This document shows, in pieces, positions 1 through 5,271 of a DNA stretch of 12,084 bases. The notes under the pieces are model-generated. The model did not search any database, had not been told where the DNA came from, and saw only the letters and a list, made by a program, of their open reading frames with translations. A program made the translations under genes and the position numbers. Positions within the stretch are counted from its first letter, which is position 1; each line of letters begins with the position of its first letter. The DNA comes from JACCYQ01 sp036675565 (lineage in GTDB: Bacteria > Bacteroidota > Bacteroidia > Chitinophagales > Chitinophagaceae), in contig JAKFER010000096.1 of NCBI GenBank assembly GCA_036675565.1, positions 1 through 12,084 on the forward strand. The letters are read 5' to 3'.

Positions 1-79
1 TATATCTTTAATCAGCATTGGTTCCGGCGCGAAGGAATTCTATTACCGCCACAAACTCCAATGCTTCAACGTTAGGTGC
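1..79 (+). repeat. attC-like palindromic site, copy A (left part cut by window edge)
   Basis: Positions 1-52 are closely repeated at 667-718, and 58-75 are repeated at 2025-2042, so this is the uninterrupted version of the site that the insertion sequence splits further on. AGCATTGG (about 13-20) can pair with CCAATGCT (58-65), with GGCG and CGCC nested inside. The right end holds GTTAGGT (71-77), matching the integron R' core box GTTRRRY, directly before cassette gene 1. The reverse complement of its right arm aligns with the left arm of the next site (548-565) at 16 of 18 positions, with three extra bases, resembling the extrahelical bases of attC. Integron identity is inferred; a REP- or MITE-like palindrome is the alternative. 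Confidence 0.6.
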
Positions 80-102
80 AACTGTTACAATCACTCTGTA
101 TT

Positions 103-543
103 ATGAGCAATTCAATAGACTTTACTGGACAATGGGTAGGACACTTTGCTTATGGACCAGAATACGGCGACGACATAGTTGGTGAAAAAGTTCAGTTCAG
201 GTTATCTATTGACAGTTTCAAGGACGGACAATTTGATGGCAGGTCTGTTGACTTGGAAGGCATTGGTGCCAATTACGAAATCGCTCAAGTTATTGGATTT
301 ATAGACGGAAATTTCATCAGCTTTACAAAACAATACCCTTACTTATACGGATTAGACGAAACGGGAAATACCATTAACGACAAAGACAAGCAACATCCAA
401 TCGTTGCCTATTCAGGAGAATTTAAATTGAGCACTAAAACGTTTGCAGGACAGTGGGAACTGAGAATGGAAATTCAACCAGTTGGTGAATATTGGTTGGA
501 AGATATTTGTACTGGAACATGGGAAATCCGAAGAGACGACTAA
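103..543 (+). CDS. Hypothetical protein carried on an integron-like cassette
   Basis: A 146-residue protein with no signal peptide or membrane segment. It is rich in alternating hydrophobic/polar strands, with FTGQW near the N-terminus, a similar FAGQW late in the chain and TGTWEI at the end, which suggests an antiparallel beta-barrel of lipocalin-like type (inference from pattern only). I do not recognise a named family. The ATG at 103 is preferred over an in-frame GTG at 76, because the GTG overlaps the GTTAGGT core box of the attC-like site and would add nine residues with no fold-like pattern. The gene fills almost the whole space between two attC-like sites, with the stop four bases before the next site begins, as in integron cassettes. 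Function unknown. Confidence 0.75.
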   Translation: MSNSIDFTGQWVGHFAYGPEYGDDIVGEKVQFRLSIDSFKDGQFDGRSVDLEGIGANYEIAQVIGFIDGNFISFTKQYPYLYGLDETGNTINDKDKQHPIVAYSGEFKLSTKTFAGQWELRMEIQPVGEYWLEDICTGTWEIRRDD

Positions 544-546
544 GTA

Positions 547-723
547 TGCACTTAACATTGCATTGCCGTTATGGCGGCTGAAGGAATTAAATTCAGCATT
601 AATAAAAAATCATCTTCGGTTCGGGCTAGACGTTATTAAATAAGCTTTTGAATTTACAATCAACTTTATATCTTTATTTATCATTGGTTCCGGCGCAAAG
701 GAATTCTATTTTCGCCACATCCT
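547..723 (+). repeat. attC-like site, copy B, left part (interrupted by the IS110 element)
   Basis: The site starts just after the stop codon of cassette gene 1. ACTTAAC (550-556) matches the integron R'' box RYYYAAC. The arm 548-565 (GCACTTAAC then ATTGCATTG) is the inverted counterpart of the right arm seen intact at 59-79. GCCG/CGGC at 565-578 forms a local hairpin. From 667 the sequence repeats copy A, including CATTGG (682-687), GGCG (692-695) and CGCC (713-716). The match stops at about 718, where the insertion sequence breaks in; the missing right arm resumes at 2025. The reconstructed site is about 195 nt, longer than most described attC sites. Confidence 0.6.
646..676 (+). promoter_or_regulatory. 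Candidate cassette promoter inside the attC-like site
   Basis: TTTTG at 646-650 and TATCTTTA at 669-676 are 18 bp apart, close to the Bacteroidota sigma-ABfr pattern (TTTG, about 19-21 bp, TAnnTTTG), with only the last base of the -7 box off consensus. The same TATCTTTA occurs in copy A at positions 3-10. A promoter built into each site would let every cassette be transcribed on its own. In copy B the insertion sequence now lies downstream of it. Confidence 0.4.
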
Positions 724-809
724 TTGGATCTAAAAAGGTCTTTTTTCATTATCTACTATTATTATTACATGGGGGTGCAGGGGGTGTGAATAACTACATT
801 TCCTGTGCA

Positions 810-817
810 TATCTTTA
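810..817 (+). promoter_or_regulatory. Candidate -7 box for the bridge RNA and transposase
   Basis: TATCTTTA matches TAnnTTTG at all but the last base. It would start transcription at about 822-825, immediately before the first stem of the putative bridge RNA. No good TTTG -33 box is visible at the right spacing, so the assignment is tentative. In IS110 elements a stronger promoter is often assembled only when the ends join in the circular form. Confidence 0.35.
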
Positions 818-819
818 GA

Positions 820-965
820 AAACAGCAGCAGGGTGAACTTTCGCCACATCTTTTAGTTTTTGAGAACTACTTGGCGTATTAGTCCCTGCTACTATTTTCT
901 GTTTGCTCCCAGGTCCATCTAGAATTATTGCTTTTACGCAGCAAAGGTTATTGACAGGAGCATTT
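820..965 (+). ncRNA. Putative IS110 bridge RNA with target- and donor-binding loops
   Basis: Two consecutive stem-loops with internal loops are visible. First: stem AGCAGGG (827-833) with CCCTGCT (884-890), enclosing an apical hairpin TAGTT/AACTA (854-858, 865-869). The left side of this internal loop holds TTTCGCCACATC (839-850), identical to the left flank of the insertion (710-721). The right side holds TTGGCGTATT (871-880), exactly complementary to the right flank AATACGCCAA (2019-2028). Second: stem TGCTCC (904-909) with GGAGCA (957-962), apical hairpin TGC/GCA (929-931, 938-940), and CAAAGG (942-947) complementary to CCTTTG at the left element end (721-726). Known IS110 bridge RNAs have this order of target loop then donor loop upstream of the recombinase gene. 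The left donor guide is not clear (only loose similarity around 919-929). RNA ends are estimates. Confidence 0.75.
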
Positions 966-991
966 TTTTAAAAGACCCAAAAAACAAATTT

Positions 992-1984
992 ATGGAGAAA
1001 TCAAGATTTACCATTGGTGTTGATGTATCAAGAAATACATTGGATGTTTATTGCACCGAGGTAAGACAACACATTCGTATCAGCAATGATACTGCCGGAT
1101 TTAAATCTTTCAACTCCTTCTGCAGGCAACATCAGATTTCATTAACTGATGCAATTGTAGTATTGGAATATACCGGTGGCTACGAATACCGCTGGCTTCA
1201 ATACTGCAGATCTAAAGGCATTGCATATGTCCGTATTCCGGGACTTGCCATCAAACGTTCACTAGGTATAGTAAGAGGGAAAAATGACAGAATTGATGCA
1301 GCACGCATTGCCCAATTTGGCGATGAAAAATACAAGCAGCTATCACCCGAAAAGCCTTTAAATACAAGCATTCTAAGGCTAAAGGAACTGCTTGGTCTTA
1401 GGAAGAAACTGGTGCGTGAAAATGCAGGATACAAGGCTTCTGTAAAAGAACGCATTCACATGTATGAGGTAGATAAAAAAGACTTCATAGTAAACATGCT
1501 GAACAAAAAAATGAAAGCAAATGAAAAACTGATTGTTGCAGTAGAGAACCAAATTGAAGAAGTAGTTCAGTCGGATGAATCGCTATGCAAAAACTTTGTG
1601 CTTCTAAAATCCATCCGAGGAATAGGCAATGTGAACGCCTGGATGACGATAGCCTACACTGAAAATTTCAGTAGTTTTTACGATGCCAGAAGCTATGCAG
1701 TATATGTAGGAGTAATACCATTCGACAATATAAGCGGTACCAGCATCAAGGGCAAAAAAAGAGTAAGCAAAATAGCCAATAAAGAGTTGAAACAGGAGCT
1801 TAACCAGGCAGCAAAATCTGCAGTGCAGTGGGACAGGGAAATGAGGGAATATGCTGAACGAAAATTAAAAAACAAAAATTATGGTATTGTATTAAACAAT
1901 GTAAAATTCAAACTGATTTTAAGAATGTTCGCTGTAGTAAAACGTGGGGAAAAATATGTTGATAACTACAACATAGCAGCATAA
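992..1984 (+). CDS. IS110-family DEDD transposase/recombinase
   Basis: A 330-residue recombinase of IS110 family type, predicted to act with the upstream bridge RNA to join element and target. The N-terminal RuvC-like DEDD domain shows D11 in GVDVS, E59 in VVLEYTGG, and D99/D102 in GKNDRIDAARIA. The middle (about 125-200) is a lysine- and glutamate-rich helical region. The C-terminal Transposase_20 domain contains the helix-hairpin-helix-like SIRGIGNVNAW (207-217) and YVGVIPFDNISGTS (238-251), where S248 is the likely catalytic serine by analogy with family members. The length is normal and there are no internal stops or frameshifts. The ATG at 992 lies 30 bases after the last bridge-RNA stem. 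The gene should be functional unless point changes not visible here matter. Confidence 0.93.
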   Translation: MEKSRFTIGVDVSRNTLDVYCTEVRQHIRISNDTAGFKSFNSFCRQHQISLTDAIVVLEYTGGYEYRWLQYCRSKGIAYVRIPGLAIKRSLGIVRGKNDRIDAARIAQFGDEKYKQLSPEKPLNTSILRLKELLGLRKKLVRENAGYKASVKERIHMYEVDKKDFIVNMLNKKMKANEKLIVAVENQIEEVVQSDESLCKNFVLLKSIRGIGNVNAWMTIAYTENFSSFYDARSYAVYVGVIPFDNISGTSIKGKKRVSKIANKELKQELNQAAKSAVQWDREMREYAERKLKNKNYGIVLNNVKFKLILRMFAVVKRGEKYVDNYNIAA

Positions 1985-2011
1985 TAAAAATTAAAATTTG
2001 GTAGATTTGAA

Positions 2012-2046
2012 ATCCTAGAATACGCCAATGCTTCAACGTTAGTAGC
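2012..2046 (+). repeat. attC-like site, copy B, right part
   Basis: After the right IS end, CCAATGCTTCAACGTTAG (2025-2042) is identical to 58-75 in copy A and supplies the missing right arm of the split site. The core box here reads GTTAGTA (2038-2044), which departs from GTTRRRY at the last two positions; in integrons these bases belong to the following cassette, so variation is expected. AATACGCCAA (2019-2028) is the stretch exactly complementary to the right target guide of the putative bridge RNA. Confidence 0.6.
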
Positions 2047-2054
2047 CATTTAAG

Positions 2055-2402
2055 ATGACACGTCAACTTATTTCAATTATTTTAGGATTATGCTTTTACT
2101 CCTGCGCAAATAAGAATGCAGACAACACCCCTGTGCAAGAAATTGACACACTACATTCAGCAAATGACAAAGACACTATTGTAAGACATTTCAATATTGA
2201 CCCTTACAAAATCTTTGCAGAATATGCTAAGGGGTATAAGCCGGTTGGGGCAAATGCTAACCCAAATATTGCCCAGCTTTCCTCCTCCCCAACATTCCCG
2301 ATCAGTGGAAAAGACGATCATATCCGGATCAAATATCCATTCCAAATCCATTTAGCACAATCCCGTGTAAACACGGTATTCCAGGTAAAACCTAGTGCCT
2401 AA
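2055..2402 (+). pseudogene. Truncated lipoprotein-like cassette gene fused to an interspersed repeat
   Basis: The ATG lies eight bases after the attC-like site, as expected for the next cassette. The first 18 residues (MTRQLISIILGLCFYSC) look like a lipoprotein signal peptide ending in a weak lipobox, with C17 as the candidate lipidated residue, followed by a polar stretch with an acidic tail. From about residue 75 the coding sequence runs into DNA that is repeated at 10317-10466, so the last 40 residues or so (ending QSRVNTVFQVKPSA) come from the repeat rather than from a protein family. I therefore read it as a gene that has lost its 3' end. No function can be assigned. An alternative is a real short lipoprotein whose end overlaps the repeat by chance. 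Confidence 0.55.
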
Positions 2403-2410
2403 TTTGGTTA
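2275..2410 (+). repeat. Interspersed repeat, copy 1
   Basis: The core 2364-2410 matches 10421-10466 almost base for base (hairpin CGTGTAAACACG, then GGTAT, CCAGGTAAAA, TAGTGCC, AATTTGGTTA). Similarity continues upstream less well, through ATCCGGAT (2326-2333), GATCAG and CTCCTCCCC, to about 2275. The 14-bp dyad with arms CCGTG/CACGG and a TAAA centre sits at 2363-2376. The two copies are about 8 kb apart in the same orientation. Not recognised as a named element; it may be a non-autonomous mobile sequence or a shared upstream region of response-regulator genes. Confidence 0.6.
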
Positions 2411-2447
2411 TGCTTATGATGCAAATAAACATACCAAAATATCTTTT

Positions 2448-2795
2448 ATGAAAGCAAGCATTGCTATAGCAGATGATCATGTGCAGTTGAGAAACGGCCT
2501 GGCCAACCTTTTAAAAGAATGGGGTTATGATGTTTTGTTTGAGGCTGATAACGGGAAGCTTTTTTTAGAAAAAATAAGCGAATGCACCAGAACCATTATC
2601 CGGTTAAATGGTAACCAAAGCAGTTTTGCACTTACAAGTTTTGATGATGAAAGCCCTTTTTTGGCGGAACAAAGAATGCCGCCACATAGTTTTGAAAATC
2701 TCAATACTAAGAAAGTCATAAAAAACAACCCTGACATTTTTTTTATTATTGCGATAACAAGTGTGTACTCTCAAAACGATTTAATAAATAATTAG
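2448..2795 (+). pseudogene. 5' fragment of a response-regulator receiver domain
   Basis: The first 46 or so residues (starting MKASIAIADDHVQLRNGL) are typical of the N-terminal part of a NarL/LuxR-type receiver domain: a beta-strand, the acidic pair D9-D10 followed by H11, then the alpha-1 and beta-2 region with FEADNGKLFLEKI. Homology stops after about 2585, before the phosphoacceptor aspartate strand, and the rest of the ORF looks unrelated and low in domain character. No DNA-binding domain remains. It is thus a truncated, probably inactive gene. The interspersed repeat ends about 38 bases upstream of its start, so the repeat may include the original promoter region of this regulator. A short hairpin with TGGCGG (2662-2667) and CCGCCA (2679-2684) lies in the unrelated tail. 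Confidence 0.65.
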
Positions 2796-2855
2796 ATTAA
2801 TTCATTTAGTGTCAGGTATTAATATTTGGCTTATAAGCATCAATAGTTCGCCACC

Positions 2856-2883
2856 AAAAAAAAAGCTCCATTTTCATGGAGCT
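2856..2883 (-). terminator. Rho-independent terminator of the SDR gene
   Basis: A perfect 8-bp stem, AGCTCCAT (2864-2871) and ATGGAGCT (2876-2883), with a TTTC loop. On the minus strand it is followed by a run of eight U (A2856-A2863). It lies 67 bases beyond the SDR stop codon. Confidence 0.85.
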
Positions 2884-2950
2884 GTTATACTTTATTCCGC
2901 AATTAAGCAGTATCGGGCTGACCACCTGCATTAAATTTATTCATGCGTTT

Positions 2951-3694
2951 TTAGAATGGACTGCTTCCACCATCAATTACAAACTCTGAACCTGTGCTAT
3001 AACTTGCATCATCGGACGCAAGGTACAATACCAGGTTGGTAACTTCTTCAGGCCTGGCTGCACGCTTCAGCGGGATTGTCTTAGCGAATTCTGCCAGAGA
3101 AGCAGCATTGTTTTCATCCTGCGTCATGGGGGTATCAATCAATCCAGGGTGTACAGAGTTTACCCTGATACCGTAATCAGCAAATTCCAAAGCGCCGACT
3201 TTAGTCATTCCACGCACCGCAAACTTTGATGCACTGTAAGTAATATATTGTGGAAGTGCCAAAAGACCTGCTACCGAAGAAATATTAACGATAGAACCAT
3301 TCTTCGTCTTTTTCATGGACGGCACTACTGCTTTCATCCCAAGGAACACACTTACCTGGTTAATATCAATTGATTTTCGATACTCTTCTTCTGTGATATC
3401 TTTTATCAGCTTAACAAAGCCAATACCCGCATTATTAATTAAAATATGAACAGGCCCAAAAGTAGATTCGGTTGTTGATACTACTTTTTGCCATTCGTCC
3501 CATTTTGTTACGTCGTGTTTAATAAAAATGGCATTATTGCCCAATTCATCTGCTACGGCTTTACCTTCCTTTTCTAAAATATCGGTAATCACCACATTTG
3601 CTCCTTCTGCTACAAATCGCCTGGCGTGCGAAGCACCCATTCCGCGGGCACCGCCCGTAATAATGGCTACTTTATTTTCTAATTTTCTACTCAT
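2951..3694 (-). CDS. Short-chain dehydrogenase/reductase (classical SDR)
   Basis: A 247-residue NAD(P)-dependent oxidoreductase with a complete classical SDR fold. Visible motifs are the cofactor loop TGGARGMG (13-20), D38 at the end of beta-2 (points to NAD(H) preference), D61-V62, NNAG (87-90), N112, catalytic S140 in NISS, Y153 and K157 in YSASK, PG at 183-184, and the C-terminal IDGG. The closest type by pattern is the 3-alpha/20-beta-hydroxysteroid dehydrogenase or glucose-1-dehydrogenase-like group; the substrate cannot be told from sequence. It is transcribed alone, away from the regulator and operon, with its own terminator. Its promoter has the same dyad-to-box spacing as the two rightward promoters of the locus, so it probably belongs to the same regulon. 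Confidence 0.93.
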   Translation of the reverse strand: MSRKLENKVAIITGGARGMGASHARRFVAEGANVVITDILEKEGKAVADELGNNAIFIKHDVTKWDEWQKVVSTTESTFGPVHILINNAGIGFVKLIKDITEEEYRKSIDINQVSVFLGMKAVVPSMKKTKNGSIVNISSVAGLLALPQYITYSASKFAVRGMTKVGALEFADYGIRVNSVHPGLIDTPMTQDENNAASLAEFAKTIPLKRAARPEEVTNLVLYLASDDASYSTGSEFVIDGGSSPF

Positions 3695-3752
3695 AATTTT
3701 TTATTTTTTGATGATTAAAAAAAAATATTTCATTCATCATTTTCTTCTGTCT

Positions 3753-3773
3753 ATTGACCGTTAATTGGTCAAT
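3753..3773 (-). promoter_or_regulatory. 21-bp dyad, candidate operator in the SDR leader
   Basis: The arms ATTGACC (3753-3759) and GGTCAAT (3767-3773) are perfectly complementary around a 7-bp centre. The size and symmetry resemble a TetR- or MarR-type operator, and no such regulator is in the window. It lies between the predicted SDR start site and the SDR start codon, where a bound protein would block transcription. It could instead be a second, differently spaced binding site of the Crp/Fnr regulator. Confidence 0.5.
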
Positions 3774-3818
3774 TTATTCTTGCAAAATCACTTATTGATG
3801 AATGAATTATTGATGGTA

Positions 3819-3885
3819 CAAAGTTACCTTTAACGTTCTCCGCCGGCATTGATAAATGATAAGTAAAACGATTGATAAAAGTCAA
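3819..3885 (-). promoter_or_regulatory. SDR promoter with Crp/Fnr-type dyad
   Basis: On the minus strand the -7 box is TAACTTTG (3826 down to 3819), an exact TAnnTTTG. A dyad TTGAT-AAAA-GTCAA lies at 3872-3885, centred at 3878.5, 52.5 bp upstream of the first T of the box. No TTTG -33 box is present, which fits an activator-dependent promoter. The leader would be about 115 nt and contains the dyad at 3753-3773. The rest of the 408-bp gap between the SDR gene and the small membrane protein gene shows no gene. Confidence 0.6.
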
Positions 3886-4014
3886 AATGAACCTGGTATT
3901 CAGTGATGCATAAAAACCTTAATTTATGTTAGTTGAAAATAAATATGGGTACTCCATCTTATGCTAAATTCTTTCTCTATAAATTCATTATTTCCTACAT
4001 CTTCCATATACCTA

Positions 4015-4080
4015 TGACATTTGTCAATGGTATTTATTGCCTTATGTCAAGTGAATACACTTTAGAAGATTTTATTTTTG
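4015..4080 (+). promoter_or_regulatory. Promoter of the small membrane protein gene with Crp/Fnr-type dyad
   Basis: The exact -7 box TATTTTTG lies at 4073-4080, 22 bases before the start codon. TGACATTTGTCA (4015-4026) is a dyad centred at 4020.5, 52.5 bp upstream of the box; read on the other strand it is TTGAC-AAAT-GTCAT. No convincing -33 box is present. Confidence 0.6.
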
Positions 4081-4102
4081 TAAATCATCAAATCATAGAA
4101 CA

Positions 4103-4402
4103 ATGAAACAAAAAACAAGCATGATACATCCAAACTTTATCATCGGGTTAATTAGCTCTTTCGGTCTGCTTGCTGGTGTTGTCATGTATTCGAATGACCT
4201 GGAAATTGCAGAGACAGTAATTGCAGGCTCGTTAATCTTAGGTGTTGTGCACTGGCTGATAAGTGTTGTTAGTGTTTTAAGGGACCAGCTAAGAAAACAA
4301 TATGAGGGTCTATGGTTTTTTTGGTTTACCGCTGTATTTATGGTACCACCTATAGGTGGAATGATGTATTACATGGTAAATAATAAGCGTGTTGTTGTGT
4401 AA
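4103..4402 (+). CDS. Small three-helix membrane protein
   Basis: A 99-residue protein with three predicted membrane helices, at about 12-30, 38-58 and 71-91. The last helix, with WFFWFTAVFMVPPIGGMMYYMV, resembles the PLDc_N-type segment (hydrophobic stretch, P-x-x-G-x-x-x-Y) often found in small Bacteroidota membrane proteins, but I would not assign the family firmly. The loop RDQLRKQYEG between helices 2 and 3 is positively charged and so probably cytoplasmic. It has its own promoter, with the same activator-site spacing as the SDR gene and the large operon, and so is probably co-regulated with them. No enzymatic residues are seen. A role in the membrane response to the same stress is a guess from context. 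Confidence 0.75.
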   Translation: MKQKTSMIHPNFIIGLISSFGLLAGVVMYSNDLEIAETVIAGSLILGVVHWLISVVSVLRDQLRKQYEGLWFFWFTAVFMVPPIGGMMYYMVNNKRVVV

Positions 4403-4528
4403 TAAACAAATCGAACCAAATCAATGAATATAAATCATTAAAGCTTTTGTCATTGAAAAAAATCCTGTAACAAACACTAACACTAAAGTCATGCTTTTTA
4501 ATCACTTTGGGCTTTTATTGATGCACTA

Positions 4529-4560
4529 TTTCATGCCTATGGTTTAGAACGTTATTTTTG
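4529..4560 (+). promoter_or_regulatory. Promoter of the Crp/Fnr regulator gene
   Basis: TTTC (4529-4532) and the exact -7 box TATTTTTG (4553-4560) are 20 bp apart, a near-consensus Bacteroidota vegetative promoter 20 bases before the start codon. No TTGAC dyad lies at the activator position used by the other three promoters, so expression of the regulator may be constitutive. Confidence 0.6.
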
Positions 4561-4580
4561 TTTAATAACTAAATTGGTTC

Positions 4581-5162
4581 ATGTACGAACTCTTCTTCCA
4601 TAAATTCAACGAAAAAGTCAACCTGTCAAAGGAAGAAGAAGAAGTTATCAAACAACATCTCACCCCCAAGAAGTTACGGAAGAAGCAATATCTTTTACAG
4701 GAGGGTGATGTATGCAAACACATTGCTTTTGTAGAAAAAGGTGCGTTAAAAGCATACGTTGTTGACGATGCCGGAGCGGAGAGTATAATACAATTTGCTT
4801 TAGAAGGCTGGGTAATCTCGGACCTTTACAGCTTTCTTACCGGCGAACCTGCCACTTATAACATTGATGCATTAGAAGATGCAGAATTAGTTTTGATAAG
4901 CAAATCGGCACACGAAGAATTGCTAAAAAAACTACCAAAATATGAAACCTACATCCGGTTGCAGATTACCGGTGCGTACATTGCTCTGCAGAAACGTCTC
5001 ACTTCTATGATAAGCCTGCCATTAGAAGAACGCTATAAAAACTTTTTGGCACTTTATCCAAACATTGCTCAACGTGTACCCCAGCACATGATTGCTTCTT
5101 ACATGGGTCTTACACCCGAGACATTAAGCCGTGTCAGAAGTAGAATGTCTTCCCGTAAATAA
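4581..5162 (+). CDS. Crp/Fnr-family transcriptional regulator
   Basis: A 193-residue regulator with an N-terminal cyclic-nucleotide-binding-like beta-roll (about 28-115; LLQEGDVCKHIAFVEKGALKAYV) and a C-terminal winged helix with recognition-helix pattern MGLTPETLSRVRSR (175-188). The phosphate-binding pocket motif expected of a true cAMP receptor (G-E-[LI]-x-x-[LF]...R-x-A/S) is not seen, and there is only one cysteine (C45), so it is unlikely to bind cAMP or an Fnr-type iron-sulfur cluster. The ligand is unknown. This subgroup is common in Bacteroidota next to oxidoreductase genes. It lies between two promoters with TTGAC-N4-GTCAA dyads, the usual half-site type of the family, and is the obvious candidate to bind them. 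A long helix (118-145) would form the dimer interface. Confidence 0.9.
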   Translation: MYELFFHKFNEKVNLSKEEEEVIKQHLTPKKLRKKQYLLQEGDVCKHIAFVEKGALKAYVVDDAGAESIIQFALEGWVISDLYSFLTGEPATYNIDALEDAELVLISKSAHEELLKKLPKYETYIRLQITGAYIALQKRLTSMISLPLEERYKNFLALYPNIAQRVPQHMIASYMGLTPETLSRVRSRMSSRK

Positions 5163-5181
5163 TATCTTTCCCTGCTCCATT

Positions 5182-5251
5182 CATTGACAAAAGTCAATGG
5201 TTTTTCTTGCCCAAACGTAATGGAACAGGGCACTGCCTCATGGTAGCTTTG
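5182..5251 (+). promoter_or_regulatory. Promoter of the seven-gene redox operon with Crp/Fnr-type dyad
   Basis: The exact -7 box TAGCTTTG lies at 5244-5251. A perfect dyad, CATTGAC (5182-5188), AAAA, GTCAATG (5193-5199), is centred at 5190.5, 53.5 bp upstream of the box. No -33 box is visible. The dyad is followed by TTTTT (5201-5205), so as RNA it could also act as a weak terminator for the regulator gene that ends at 5162. Confidence 0.65.
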
Positions 5252-5271
5252 TGTTATCAAAAACAATAAAA

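Larger units (their letters stand above)
724..2016 (+). mobile_element. IS110-family insertion sequence, apparently intact, inserted in an attC-like site
   Basis: The element is bounded by ATCCT at 719-723 and 2012-2016, which fits the short shared core left by IS110 recombination. Removing it restores an attC-like site matching copy A. With CT (722-723 and 2015-2016) taken as core, the element is 1293 bp, normal for the family. It has no long terminal inverted repeats, as usual for IS110. It carries about 270 bp of non-coding left end with a bridge-RNA-like structure, one intact transposase gene, and a short right end of about 30 bp. A long 5' non-coding end is the arrangement of the IS110 subgroup; IS1111-type elements carry the RNA on the other side. 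Exact ends could differ by a few bases. Confidence 0.8.

Noticed and set aside
76..102. Upstream GTG start for cassette gene 1.
   Set aside because: It overlaps the GTTAGGT core box of the attC-like site; the ATG at 103 gives a better start.
860..890. The CGCCACATC stretch in the IS left end as just another decayed copy of the cassette site.
   Set aside because: A decayed copy would not place the left flank in direct and the right flank in inverted orientation on opposite sides of a closed stem; the guide interpretation explains both.
1198..1875. Minus-strand ORFs inside the transposase gene.
   Set aside because: Antisense shadows of a clear IS110 coding frame, with no family pattern.
2679..2690. 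CGCCACAT also occurs at 2680-2687, like the bridge-RNA left guide and left target.
   Set aside because: Only eight bases match, no matching right-side AATACGCC follows, and there is no sign of an insertion; chance is sufficient.
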